DNA from: Deltaproteobacteria bacterium
GTDB taxonomy: Bacteria > Myxococcota_A > UBA9160 > UBA4427
Direction of reading: 5' to 3'
NCBI GenBank assembly: GCA_016713665.1
Contig: JADJOR010000008.1
Location: 1 to 64,000 of the forward strand
DNA length: 64,000 nucleotides
A program made the translations under genes and the position numbers. Under the pieces are notes generated by a model. The model made no database searches and was not told the origin of the DNA. It worked only from the letters and a program-made list of their open reading frames with translations. Below, in pieces: positions 47,235-56,069 of the stretch. How positions within the stretch are numbered: position 1 is the stretch's first letter; every line of letters begins with the position of its first letter.

Positions 47235-48517
47235 GGCTCGGCCTCGATGCCGTAGCGGTCGGTGTAGCGCCGGAAACGCGCCCGCTCGGTCGGCACGTCG
47301 ATCCCGTACTGCTCGGGGGTGTAGGCATGCTTGCCGTGCTTGCCCTGCCGGTTCGCATCCATGAAGCGAGCCATGGCGTCGACCGCGTCGCCCCGGAGCT
47401 CGAGCCCGAACTGGTCGTAGATCCGCTCGACGACGCCGCGCCAGTTGCCGACGAGATCCTTGAAGTGCATGTCGTAGAACCGCTCGGCCGGGTACCGCCC
47501 CGAATCCCGCACGCGCATCGCCTGATCGAACATGAAGGCGAGGCGCGGACACCAGTCGGCGGCGACCAGTCGGCCGTCCACGTGGTCGCTGCCCATGCTC
47601 CGGAGCAGGGTCGAGAGGCTCGTGAACGAGGTGGCGATCTTCACCGGATCGCGGTGGGTGACGACGATCCCGGCATCGGGATAGGTGTCGAGCAGGACGT
47701 CGAGGGCCAGGTTGTGCTGGCCCGTCTTCAATACCCAATGGCTCCCCGGCCACCGCCACTGCAGATGCTGGAGCTGCTGTCTGTGGAACTCGAGGACGCC
47801 CTTCCAATCGCAATCGCGCTCGAGATGATCGTAATAGCTCGGGACGAAGAACTGGGCATGATAGTTTCCGCTCACCATGGAGTTCGCGGTCAGGACGAGG
47901 CATTCCTGGGCATTGCGCGCGTCGAGGGGGTGCATCTTGCGAAATTCCGGGACCATCTTGTCGATGCCCTCGAACTGGGCCTCGCAGCGGGCGATGCGCG
48001 GATCGGATTCGCGCGATGCGCGATCGGGCGGGGGCGACGGCTCCTTCGCCTCCCAGCCAAGGGGGGCGCGGCTGCGGGGATCACACGCGAGCAGGTCCTG
48101 GAGGATCGTCGATCCGGTCCGCGGGCCCCCGACGATCACGATCGGCTTGGCGAGCGTGACGCGCGCGATCTCGGGATGATTCTTCCGGTCGGCGATCAGA
48201 CGGAGCCGATTGCGCGTGGCCTCGACCATCGAATTGCGGGCGATGTTGCGACCGAGAAAGGTCAGGCGCGCCTCGCTCTCGAGGGACGCCGAGAGGCGGC
48301 GCAACGGTTCGAGGAACGGCCCCGATCCGAAATCGTCGAGACCACCGGCGAGCCGGATCCCAGCCTCGAGGATCGACTGCTCGTCGAGGCGTGCGAGCGG
48401 GAGCCCGACGGAGCGGCCGAGCGCGCCGACGGCATTGATCGCACGAAAGGGAAAGGGAAGCGGCGCGGGACGCGCGCGATCGGCCGCGGGAACCGAAGGC
48501 GCATGGGACGGGCTCAT
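47231..48517 (-). CDS. Sulfotransferase family protein
   Basis: 428 residues. IVIVGGPRTGSTILQDLLAC is the PAPS 5'-phosphosulfate loop; LDTYPDAGIVVTHRDPVKIA carries the 3'-phosphate Arg/Ser region. The long N-terminal helical part and the C-terminal GKHGKHAYTPEQYGID resemble large environmental sulfotransferase-like proteins often found with steroid- or lipid-catabolic genes. Start placed at MSPSHAPSV because GGAGAG lies 6 nt before it. It is translationally coupled to the quinone oxidoreductase gene; acceptor unknown. Confidence 0.88.
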   Translation of the reverse strand: MSPSHAPSVPAADRARPAPLPFPFRAINAVGALGRSVGLPLARLDEQSILEAGIRLAGGLDDFGSGPFLEPLRRLSASLESEARLTFLGRNIARNSMVEATRNRLRLIADRKNHPEIARVTLAKPIVIVGGPRTGSTILQDLLACDPRSRAPLGWEAKEPSPPPDRASRESDPRIARCEAQFEGIDKMVPEFRKMHPLDARNAQECLVLTANSMVSGNYHAQFFVPSYYDHLERDCDWKGVLEFHRQQLQHLQWRWPGSHWVLKTGQHNLALDVLLDTYPDAGIVVTHRDPVKIATSFTSLSTLLRSMGSDHVDGRLVAADWCPRLAFMFDQAMRVRDSGRYPAERFYDMHFKDLVGNWRGVVERIYDQFGLELRGDAVDAMARFMDANRQGKHGKHAYTPEQYGIDVPTERARFRRYTDRYGIEAEP

Positions 48518-48661
48518 GGGTTCTCTCCGACGTGGGCGGGCACACGACCTCGAATCCATCGCGCGACGCACGCACGACGTTTCGATGGAGAGCGACGATA
48601 CCAGGATCGCCCGCGGAATGGGGCACCCGCCGGCGCTCGGCGCAGGTCGGATCGCCCGCGC

Positions 48662-49372
48662 TCAGATCGAACCGGGCTCGATCGCGAAGGTCCAGTGGCG
48701 CACCGCATAGAAGAGCGCGAGGGGCCACGCGACCACGAGCAGCAGGAGGAAGAGCGGAAGCGAGAACGCGGGCTTCGCCGGCCTCGGGCATTCGAGCGGT
48801 CGATCGGCGCGGTGGCCGAGCTCCTCGATGACGGCCTGCTTCTCCTCGTCGACCTCCCGCGCGTCGATCAGCGAGTCGCACGACGGACAACGCGCCTCGG
48901 CCGCTTCGTTGAGGGCGATGTCGAGGGAGATCTTCACGCCGCAGGCGCGACACGTCTCGATGTGGAGCCGCGACTGACGCAGTCGCCCGTCCTGGATCAG
49001 CCCCGTCTTGCGATCCCAGACCAGATGGCGCACGCCGGTCGAGTTGAGGTCGCGGATCGCGGTCTCGAGCGTGTCGCGGGTCAGCTCCGAGTTCGCGAGC
49101 AGATCCCCCGCGACGAGCTCGACCTGCCGATCGAGCAGCCGCATCAGCGCCACCGCCCGCCGCTCCCGATCCCGAAACGCGAAGCCGCAGAACGCCATCC
49201 CGACGGGCGCCATCGCCGCGAAGCCGAGCCCGATCGCCCAGAGCCAATCGGGCCCACGCAGCTCCGACGGGACGAGGACCGCGAGGACTATCCCGGACAG
49301 GACGAAGAACGACGCGATCTTCGCGCCCCGGATGAGGACGTCGTCGATCGTCAGGAGGTTGGGCTCTTGCAT
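48662..49372 (-). CDS. Membrane protein with cytoplasmic zinc ribbon
   Basis: 236 residues, family not recognised. Two membrane helices near the N-terminus (IASFFVLSGIVLAVLVP and WAIGLGFAAMAPVGMAFCGF), a soluble middle of about 70-195 residues and one C-terminal helix (SLPLFLLLLVVAWPLALFYA). The middle has a helical segment that looks winged-helix-like (VELVAGDLLANSELTRDTLE, VRHLVWDRKTGLIQ) and a zinc ribbon with C141-x2-C144 and C162-x2-C165. The layout suggests a membrane-bound sensor or regulator; this is inference. It stands alone with 198 bases of unassigned sequence upstream. Confidence 0.65.
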   Translation of the reverse strand: MQEPNLLTIDDVLIRGAKIASFFVLSGIVLAVLVPSELRGPDWLWAIGLGFAAMAPVGMAFCGFAFRDRERRAVALMRLLDRQVELVAGDLLANSELTRDTLETAIRDLNSTGVRHLVWDRKTGLIQDGRLRQSRLHIETCRACGVKISLDIALNEAAEARCPSCDSLIDAREVDEEKQAVIEELGHRADRPLECPRPAKPAFSLPLFLLLLVVAWPLALFYAVRHWTFAIEPGSI

Positions 49373-49570
49373 GTCGCCCGGATCGGCGCGCGCCCCCGCG
49401 ACCTTGAAACCCGGCGCGAGTCGAGCTCGTCGGTCGTCGCAGCCGATCGGCAGGTCAGCGGCAGCTCGGCCCGTCGGCGACGTCGGAGACCCACGCGGGC
49501 CCGCTCGCGCCCTCGATCACGCGCTCCATCCCCGACCGGCAGCGTTCGTTCGGCGAGCTCCGGCGCCGTC

Positions 49571-50437
49571 TCAAGCCGGCGGCCGCGAAGAGCGGACGGC
49601 CGCCGGCCGAGCCTGCCCGGGGCCGAAGGGGACGTCGCCCGCGAGCATCACGCGGTGCATCACCCGCCGCTCCCGATAGTCGGGCACCGCATAATGCTGG
49701 GTCGAGCGGTTGTCCCAGAACGCGACCGAGTTCCGCTGCCAGCGGAAGCGACACTGGAGCTCGGGGCTCTTCACGTGCTCGTAGAGCGAGCGCAGCAACG
49801 CGTCGCTCTCCGCCTCCGGAATCCCGACGATGCGGTCGACCCAGTTCGGGCTGACGAAGAGGAGCTTGCGCCCGGTCTCGGGATGCACGCGCACCACCGG
49901 ATGCAGCACCGGCGGCGCGATCGTCGTCTCCCGCGCGTAGGCATTGTCGAGCTTCTCGACGAGCGCCATCACGCGCCGCGCCGAGTGCTCGGCCACGAGC
50001 CCGTCGAGGCGCTCGCGCAGATCCGCGTCGAGGGCGTCGTAGGCGGCGACCATGCTGGCCCAGAGCGTGTCGCCTCCGCAGGCCGGGACGTGCTCCGCGC
50101 GCAGGATCGCGCCGAGCGGGGGCTCCGCCATGAAGGTGCTGTCGGCGTGCCAGGCGTCGGTGCCCGAGCCCTTCGGCGCGGACTGATCGATGACGGTGAA
50201 GCCGGGGGTCTCGCTCGATTTGTTCTCGAAGACCGGGATCTTGACCTCGCCGAAATGGCGGGCGAAGCGGACGTGCTGCTCGGGCGAGAGCGCCTGATCG
50301 CGAAAGAAGATCACGCCGTGGTCGAGGAGCGCCCGGCGCAGGGCCGCGACCGTCGCGTCGTCGAGCTCGACGCACAGGTCGACGCCGAAGATCTCGGCGC
50401 CGACGGTCGGCGTGAGCGGGCGGATGTCGAGGTTCAT
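49571..50437 (-). CDS. TauD/TfdA-family Fe(II)/2-oxoglutarate dioxygenase
   Basis: 288 residues. NLDIRPLTPTVGAEIFGVDL opens the fold, H97 and D99 in DAWHADSTF are the first two iron ligands, the third is the His of NRSTQHYAV, and RERRVMHRVML supplies the 2-oxoglutarate Arg. It differs from the TauD at 43361 and is a separate family member. Its ATG overlaps the stop of the upstream membrane/TPR gene by four bases (ATGA), with GGAGACCCGACC before it, so the two are coupled. Substrate unknown. Confidence 0.92.
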   Translation of the reverse strand: MNLDIRPLTPTVGAEIFGVDLCVELDDATVAALRRALLDHGVIFFRDQALSPEQHVRFARHFGEVKIPVFENKSSETPGFTVIDQSAPKGSGTDAWHADSTFMAEPPLGAILRAEHVPACGGDTLWASMVAAYDALDADLRERLDGLVAEHSARRVMALVEKLDNAYARETTIAPPVLHPVVRVHPETGRKLLFVSPNWVDRIVGIPEAESDALLRSLYEHVKSPELQCRFRWQRNSVAFWDNRSTQHYAVPDYRERRVMHRVMLAGDVPFGPGQARPAAVRSSRPPA

Positions 50438-52221
50438 GGTCGGGTCTCCGGTGGATTCGTGCCCGGACGCTCGAAACCGGCCGGATCGGCCGGACCTGCC
50501 GGAGCGACGGCATGTGCCGCAGGTCCCGGGGTCGCTCCCGCCCCACGGCGGCCCCGCAGCTCCAGGAGCAGTGTCCGGATCGGCTCCGTGTCGGGCCACA
50601 GCGCATTCGCGCGTTCGAGGCGCTCGAGCGCTTCGTCGAGGCGCCCCTGCTCCGCGAGGATCCGCCCCGACTGGTAGTAGGCGGCGCCGGATCCGGGATC
50701 GAGGGCGATCGCCTCTTCGAAGGCCGAAAAAGCGCGCTCCGGGTCGTTCTCCTTCAGCGCGAGCTCGCCGGCGAGGCGCCAGAGATCCGCCGTCGGATGA
50801 AGGGCCATGCCCCGGTCGAGCTCGCGATGGGCCCGCTCGAGATCGCCCGCCTGCATCGCCTCGACGCCGAAATGGAGATGGGGCTCCGGGCTGTCCCGCC
50901 CGAGCCACGCCCGCCGCGTCGCCGCCAGCGCATAGCGCTCGGCGTCCCCCCGCTCGGCGGCCCGATTGCCGGCGAGCGACTCCCAGCTCGCGACGAGCGC
51001 AGCGACGAGCACGACCGCGGCCCCCGCCCAGCCGAGCGCAGTCGCCCCGCGCCGGATCGGGCCGCGCGGCTCCGCTCCGCTCGCGACGGCAGCACGGTCC
51101 GCCGGGCCGCGCTCCGAGAGCGGCCCGAGCAGCATGAGCGCGATGCGGTCGTCGCGCAGGCGCCAGATCACGCCGTCGAGGATGAAGTGGTGGAGGTTCA
51201 CGACCGAGGCGGCGAGCAGGCCGAGTCCGAGGTCGTAGGGCAGGCTCCCGAGCAGATCGGGCGCGAAGACGAGCGCCGGGAGCGCCCAGATCGAGATCCC
51301 GACCAGCAGCGCCTTGCCGAGATAGAGCGCCCTGCCCGGCCGATCTTCGGCGGCCGCGGCGTAGTAGGTCGTGATCCAGAGGTATTGCAGGAAGTGGCCG
51401 ACCGCGATCCACATGAAGGCGTAGGCGCGGTACTCGGGCGCGAAGGGCTCGACGCGGCCGATGCCGGGCCAGACCAGGACGCTCGCGGGCAGCAGGAACC
51501 AGACGGCCTGGACGCCGATCAGGACGAGCGTCGGTCCGGCTGCCTGGAATCCGCCTGCGCGGGTCAGCCGAGCGACCGCCCCGATCGTGCAGAGGAGATA
51601 GGCTGCGAGCGTGAGCAGCATGGCGGGATCGCGGATCGAGAGCGGAATGCCCAGCGAGAGCAGGTCGTAGATCGAGCCCTCGTAGCGCTCGACCGCCGTC
51701 TGCGGCGAGGCGCCCGTCGCGCCGTGGAGCGAGAGGAAGACGAGCCCGTAGGAGAGGACGAAGGAGCTGCGCAGCAGCCTTCGCGTCGACGCGTCGAGCA
51801 GGGTCCCGCGGCGCCGCAGGAGCAGGACCGCGACGCCGTAGTTCTGTGCCGAATAATGCCACGGACTCCAGGTCAGGTAGAGCGTCAGGATCAGCGAGCC
51901 GATCCAGGCGACGTGGAGGCCCGCCACGAACGCGGCGGCGACGAGCAGGCTGACCCAGACGCCGAAGAAGAAATAACGTCGGCGGTCGGCACGGGTCCCA
52001 TAGACCCGCAGCAGGGTGGCCCCGTAATGGGGCGAGCCGAGCAGCAGGGTCAGGAACGGGAGCAGACTCAGCGGCAGCCAGGTCCGCATGCCGGGGCCCG
52101 CGACGACCTGCGAGACGAAGAACACCCCGTAGAGCAGACCGCAGCCCAGGGCCAGATCGGGGACGGGGCCGAAGAGCCAGCGACTCCCTGCCCCGGGCGT
52201 GCGGATGGCCGCCTTGCTCAT
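50434..52221 (-). CDS. Multi-pass membrane protein with conserved histidine motifs and C-terminal TPR repeats
   Basis: 595 residues, family not firmly recognised. About ten membrane helices occupy 20-430. Histidines lie in aromatic-rich membrane-boundary motifs: H65 in GSPHYGATLLRVYG, H122 in SPWHYSAQNYG, H276 in VGHFLQYLWITTYY, and H344/H345 in VNLHHFILDGVIWRLR. This pattern suggests an intramembrane metal site, loosely like Brp/Blh carotenoid oxygenases or desaturases. The last 140 residues form TPR-like repeats (ALKENDPERAFSAFEEAIAL, YQSGRILAEQGRLDEALERL). Coupled to a TauD dioxygenase by a four-base overlap. Confidence 0.7.
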   Translation of the reverse strand: MSKAAIRTPGAGSRWLFGPVPDLALGCGLLYGVFFVSQVVAGPGMRTWLPLSLLPFLTLLLGSPHYGATLLRVYGTRADRRRYFFFGVWVSLLVAAAFVAGLHVAWIGSLILTLYLTWSPWHYSAQNYGVAVLLLRRRGTLLDASTRRLLRSSFVLSYGLVFLSLHGATGASPQTAVERYEGSIYDLLSLGIPLSIRDPAMLLTLAAYLLCTIGAVARLTRAGGFQAAGPTLVLIGVQAVWFLLPASVLVWPGIGRVEPFAPEYRAYAFMWIAVGHFLQYLWITTYYAAAAEDRPGRALYLGKALLVGISIWALPALVFAPDLLGSLPYDLGLGLLAASVVNLHHFILDGVIWRLRDDRIALMLLGPLSERGPADRAAVASGAEPRGPIRRGATALGWAGAAVVLVAALVASWESLAGNRAAERGDAERYALAATRRAWLGRDSPEPHLHFGVEAMQAGDLERAHRELDRGMALHPTADLWRLAGELALKENDPERAFSAFEEAIALDPGSGAAYYQSGRILAEQGRLDEALERLERANALWPDTEPIRTLLLELRGRRGAGATPGPAAHAVAPAGPADPAGFERPGTNPPETRP

Positions 52222-52279
52222 TTCGTCTCCTGCAATGCGGCCCGCGCGATCGCCCAGCTCGATCGACTCGCCCGCGAGC

Positions 52280-53344
52280 TTACCCCTCGCGATCGACCGC
52301 GGCAGCCGCCGCGACGCCGCGCACGCCCCGTTCGAAGCGCGGCTTGAGCCGCAGGAAGGGCCGCTCCCAGAGCCACCACGAGGCCGACGCGAGCGCGATC
52401 GCGACCGCCCAACGGACCCCGACCGGCTCGTCTCCGAGCCCGACGAAGACGATCACGTGGTAGAGATAGAGCCCGTAGGAGATCTTGCCGAGGCCGACGA
52501 GCGGCGCCCAGCCGAGCGCTCGCGCGAGCGCCGTCTCCCGCGCCGCCGCGACGACGGTCGCCGTCGCGGCGAGCGACGTCAGGCTGAAGAGCAGCGGCTG
52601 CGAGACGAGCGTCCCGATGTCGGCGCTCACGCAGACATGACCGAGCCAGCCCAGACCGAGCAGCGCCGCGCCGGTCGCGACGCGGTCGGCGGTCCGCCCC
52701 GGCGCCGGAAACAGGAGCGAGGCCGCACCGGCGAGACAGCCGAGCGCGATCGCGTCGAAGCGCATGTCGGGCGCGAAGTAGACCCGCGTCCAGAGCTCGG
52801 GATCCGCGTAGGGATTGCCGGGATGGGCCGCGACCCAGGCCGATCGGAGCAGGGCCGGGACGATCGAAAGCAAGGCCGCCGCCCCACAGACCCCGCGCGC
52901 GCCCCACCGCATCGCCAGCACGACGAGCGGCGGCCAGAGCAGATAGAACTGCTCCTCCATGCCGAGCGACCACGTATGCGAGAGGAGCCCGATCGGATAG
53001 ACGTGCGCATAGCCGATCAGGAGATTGCTCGCGTAGAGCAGCGTCGCGAGGATCCAGGCCGGCTCGAGCGGCATCCCGATCGCGCGCGAGACCGCGATCG
53101 CGAGCAGGACCGCCGCCACCAGCGCGGGCCCGAGCCGGAGCGCCCGACGGGCCCAGAATCCGAGCAATCGGATGTCGCCGTGGCGATCGTGCTCCGTGAT
53201 CAGGAGCCGCGTGATCAGGAAGCCGCTCAGCGCGAAGAAGAGATCGACCCCGACGAAGCCTCCGGAGAGCAGACCGCTGTGATAGGCGAGGACGGCGAGG
53301 ATCGAGAGGCCACGAAGGCCGTCCAGGGCGCGCAGATGGGGCAC
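52280..53344 (-). CDS. Acyltransferase 3 family (OafA-like) membrane protein
   Basis: 354 residues with about ten membrane helices. MPHLRALDGLRGLSILAVLA followed by YHSGLLSGGFVGVDLFFALS is the classic acyltransferase 3 N-terminus with the conserved His and the R(x10)H pattern; SHTWSLGMEEQFYLLWPPLV is the second conserved motif; LYLYHVIVFVGLG lies near the end. These enzymes O-acetylate surface glycans or other extracytoplasmic molecules. It is 59 bases upstream of the TPR membrane gene on the same strand. Confidence 0.9.
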   Translation of the reverse strand: MPHLRALDGLRGLSILAVLAYHSGLLSGGFVGVDLFFALSGFLITRLLITEHDRHGDIRLLGFWARRALRLGPALVAAVLLAIAVSRAIGMPLEPAWILATLLYASNLLIGYAHVYPIGLLSHTWSLGMEEQFYLLWPPLVVLAMRWGARGVCGAAALLSIVPALLRSAWVAAHPGNPYADPELWTRVYFAPDMRFDAIALGCLAGAASLLFPAPGRTADRVATGAALLGLGWLGHVCVSADIGTLVSQPLLFSLTSLAATATVVAAARETALARALGWAPLVGLGKISYGLYLYHVIVFVGLGDEPVGVRWAVAIALASASWWLWERPFLRLKPRFERGVRGVAAAAAVDREG

Positions 53345-53458
53345 GAACTTCCTCGCGAGGCGTCCATTCGGGCGCAGCCATGACCGCGGTCGGGCGAACG
53401 AACGACACGGTACCGCCGAGTCCAGGGAGCGGCGAGCGACTCGGCTCGCCGTTCGCGA

Positions 53459-53842
53459 TCAGACGTCGATCTCTGCGTTGCCCGTGATGTCGTCCGCATA
53501 GCGGTGGATGCGCGTGTAGACGTCGTAGCGGTCGCTCTCCGTGATCGCACGGTCGGCGAGGGTCGCCATCATGTGCTCGAGGAATCGGGCCAGATGCCGG
53601 GGGCGGATGCCGAGATCGGCATGAACGGCGTTCAGCGGGCGACCCGAATAACGGATGGGTCCCCCGAGCGCCGCGGCGAAGAACTCGCGCTGCATCCGGG
53701 CGAGTCGCTCCGTCTCGACGCCCGCGAAGAACGGGGCGAGCTTTGGATCCGCGAAGACCCTCGCGTAGAAGTCCTGCACGAGGGCTGCGATCGCCCGCTC
53801 GCCGCCGAGCCGCTCGTAGAGCGTCGAGCCCGCATTCGCCAT
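53459..53842 (-). CDS. Group 1 truncated haemoglobin
   Basis: 127-residue 2-on-2 globin. STLYERLGGERAIAALVQDF and YARVFADPKLAPFFAGV are the group 1 (TrHbN) A, B and E regions, with the B10-type Tyr in DFYARVF; QREFFAAALGGPIRYSGRPL leads to H74 in NAVHADLGI, the probable proximal F8 ligand. Functions in this family include NO dioxygenation and O2 binding. It follows the thiolase by 16 bases on the same strand and is probably cotranscribed. Confidence 0.93.
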   Translation of the reverse strand: MANAGSTLYERLGGERAIAALVQDFYARVFADPKLAPFFAGVETERLARMQREFFAAALGGPIRYSGRPLNAVHADLGIRPRHLARFLEHMMATLADRAITESDRYDVYTRIHRYADDITGNAEIDV

Positions 53843-53858
53843 CGGATCCCCCTCCCGA

Positions 53859-55043
53859 TCAGAGGCTCTCCAGCGCGAGGGCGATCCCCTGACCGCCGCC
53901 GATGCAGAGCGTGACGATGCCGCGGCGGCAGCCGTCGCGTTTCATCGAGTGCATGAGGCGCGTCGCGAGAACCGCGCCGCTGGCGCCGATCGGATGCCCA
54001 TGGGCGATCGCGCCGCCCTCGACATTGACGACGTCCTCGGCGAAGCCGAGCTCGCGCAGACACGCGAGGGCGATCACGGCGAAGGCCTCGTTGATCTCGA
54101 CGCGGTCGACTTGCGCGACGGTCCAGCCGGCGCGTGCGAGCGCCTGCCGGACGGCCGGCACCGGTCCGAGGCCGAAGAAGCCCGGCTCGACCGCCCCGAT
54201 CCCGAAGCTCACGAGCCGGGCCATCGGCACGAGCCCCTGACGCTCCGCGAAGGCCCGCTCGGCCACGATCATCGCCGAGGCGCCCGAGTTCAGACCCGGG
54301 GCGTTGCCGGCGGTGATGCTGCCCGGCTGGCGGAAGGCGGGCTTCAGCTTCGCGAGGGTCTCGGCCGTGGTGTCGGGACGGTTGTGCTCGTCGCGGGCGA
54401 AGGGCGTCGGCCCACCGCGCCCCGGGACCTCGACGGCGACGATCTCCGCGTCGAAGCGCCCCGCGGCCTGGGCCGCACCGAAGCGCTGCTGCGAGCGCAG
54501 CGCGAAGCGGTCCTGATCTTCGCGGCCGATGCCGAGCTTGTCCGCGAGGTCCTCGGTATGCCAGCCGGCGTGCTTGCCGCTGAAGGCGTCGTGGAGCCCG
54601 TCGAAGAGCATGCTGTCGAGGAGCGCCACGTCGCCCATCCGGGCGCCCCAGCGCCCCTGCGGCATGAGGTAGGGCGCGCGGTCCATGTTCTCCATGCCGC
54701 CCGCGATCGCGCAATCGAGGAGCCCTGCCTGGATCTCGAGCGAAGCGCTGACGACGGCCTGGGCGCCGGAGCCGCAGACCCGATTGACGGTCAGCGCCGG
54801 CACCTCGACGGGCACTCCGCCGGCGATCCCCGCCTGGCGCGCGGGATTCATCCGGACCCCGGCCTGGATGACGTTGCCCAGGACCAGCGTCTCGATCGCC
54901 GTCCCCGGAAGACCGGAGCGCGCGAGGGTCTCCCGGATCGCGACGGCGCCCAGGTCGGGGGCCGCGATCTCCTGGAGGCTGCCGCCGTAGGTTCCGATCG
55001 CAGTCCGGACGGGATGGCAGAGAACGACTTGTCGGGAGGACAT
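53859..55043 (-). CDS. Thiolase (acetyl-CoA acetyltransferase)
   Basis: 394 residues. The nucleophile C90 lies in LTVNRVCGSGAQAV; NEAFAVIA is the NEAF box; H348 lies in GGAIAHGHPIGASGA; and C380 in TLCIGGGQGIALALE is the general acid/base. The lengths and motifs match the AtoB/PhbA branch of type II thiolases, which condense or cleave acetoacetyl-CoA-type substrates. AGGAGCC precedes the ATG. Paired with the truncated haemoglobin downstream; divergent from the EthD gene. Confidence 0.95.
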   Translation of the reverse strand: MSSRQVVLCHPVRTAIGTYGGSLQEIAAPDLGAVAIRETLARSGLPGTAIETLVLGNVIQAGVRMNPARQAGIAGGVPVEVPALTVNRVCGSGAQAVVSASLEIQAGLLDCAIAGGMENMDRAPYLMPQGRWGARMGDVALLDSMLFDGLHDAFSGKHAGWHTEDLADKLGIGREDQDRFALRSQQRFGAAQAAGRFDAEIVAVEVPGRGGPTPFARDEHNRPDTTAETLAKLKPAFRQPGSITAGNAPGLNSGASAMIVAERAFAERQGLVPMARLVSFGIGAVEPGFFGLGPVPAVRQALARAGWTVAQVDRVEINEAFAVIALACLRELGFAEDVVNVEGGAIAHGHPIGASGAVLATRLMHSMKRDGCRRGIVTLCIGGGQGIALALESL

Positions 55044-55271
55044 CGAAGGCTCCTGGCTCGGTGGGGGCGATCGGGCGCGATCGCGGGAAGATCGGGCGGA
55101 ATGCGGGATTCGTAAACCTCGGGGCGTCCGGGCGGCCCGGTCGGGGAGCGTGGAGGGATCGGACCCGGCTGGGCGGCTGCCCGAGCGACGGCGAGGCGAG
55201 CTCCCGCGCCCCTGCCTCGCCCGATCGACCCGACTGAGGGACGATCCGATCGACCCACCGGGAGACCCACG

Positions 55272-55625
55272 ATGTTCAAGATCCTCGCCTTCCTGAGCAA
55301 GCGGGCAGACCTCAGCCGCGAGCAATTCGTCGACTACTACGAGAACACGCACATCCCGTTCGTGCTCGGGCTGGCCCCCGGCCCCTGCCTCTACAAGCGC
55401 CGGTACCTGACGCGCGGGACCGAGATGGAGGTCGGCAACGGATCGATCGACTTCGACGTGGTGACGGAGGTCGGGTTCCCCGATCGGGAGGCCTTCCACG
55501 CCTGGCACGCCGAGGTCTTCAAGCCGGGAAATGCGGAACGGATCGTCGAAGACGAGGGGCGCTTCCTCGACCGCGGGCGGTCCCGGTCGTATGTGATCGA
55601 CGAGGAGCGGGTCACGGCGGGGTGA
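55272..55625 (+). CDS. EthD domain protein
   Basis: 117 residues of the EthD dimeric alpha/beta-barrel family, named after a small protein needed for P450-dependent ether degradation. MFKILAFLSKRADLSREQFV and YYENTHIPFVLGLAPGP are the strand-helix signature, with the conserved His in NTHIP; VVTEVGFPDREAFHAWHAEV completes the barrel. GGGAGACCC precedes the ATG. It is divergent from the thiolase and convergent with the tmRNA gene. Confidence 0.9.
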   Translation: MFKILAFLSKRADLSREQFVDYYENTHIPFVLGLAPGPCLYKRRYLTRGTEMEVGNGSIDFDVVTEVGFPDREAFHAWHAEVFKPGNAERIVEDEGRFLDRGRSRSYVIDEERVTAG

Positions 55626-55646
55626 CGGGGAAGGGGGAGCGGGAAG

Positions 55647-56011
55647 TGGTGGAGGCGGCGGGAATCGAACCCGCGTCCGAATCGCGTCCTTCGGACGCGT
55701 CTACGTGTGTAGTCTCCGCTTGATTTCGGGTGGGCCAGGAGCAGAGACGGCCCAAGCACACCCTAGCTCGACGTGATCTCGCTCCCGGATACGGCCGAGC
55801 AGCGCTCGGGAGCCAGTCTCCTCATTACATCCGTGCCCCATTAGGAGACGTCATGGACGGATGTCGCTAGTTCCTAAGGGTTAGTTAGGCAGCGAGAGCG
55901 TAGTTGTCATCGGCAGTTATGAGCTACCAGGACTGCAGCTGTTTAACGAGGTGGCTACGACCTCGACACGCGGCGCCCGACCTCGACGACCCGTCGAAAC
56001 CGATCGCCCCC
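55647..56011 (-). ncRNA. ssrA: Transfer-messenger RNA (tmRNA)
   Basis: 365-nt one-piece tmRNA that rescues stalled ribosomes with SmpB. The 5' end GGGGGCG (56011 downwards) is followed by a tRNA-like GATCGGTTTCGACGGG. The 3' end carries the T-arm GGGTTCGATTCCCGCC and CGCCTCC-A-CCA, which pairs with the 5' GGGGGCG (one G-U). The CCA is encoded. The tag frame reads GCC GAT GAC AAC TAC GCT CTC GCT GCC TAA (55914-55885), giving ADDNYALAA, ending in the protease-recognised LAA. No other gene overlaps it. Confidence 0.97.
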
Positions 56012-56020
56012 ACGGCCGGC

Positions 56021-56048
56021 AAGCTAACCCCGAAGTGGGGTTCGTCAA
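56021..56048 (-). promoter_or_regulatory. ssrA: Probable tmRNA promoter
   Basis: On the minus strand TTGACG (56048-56043) and TAGCTT (56026-56021) are 16 bases apart and end 9 bases before the tmRNA 5' end, the expected position for a start at 56011. The spacer is a short palindrome (AACCCC/GGGGTT). The -10 box is weak, so the assignment rests mainly on the -35 match and the spacing. Confidence 0.55.
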
Positions 56049-56069
56049 ACGCGACCCGTGGGGCACGGC

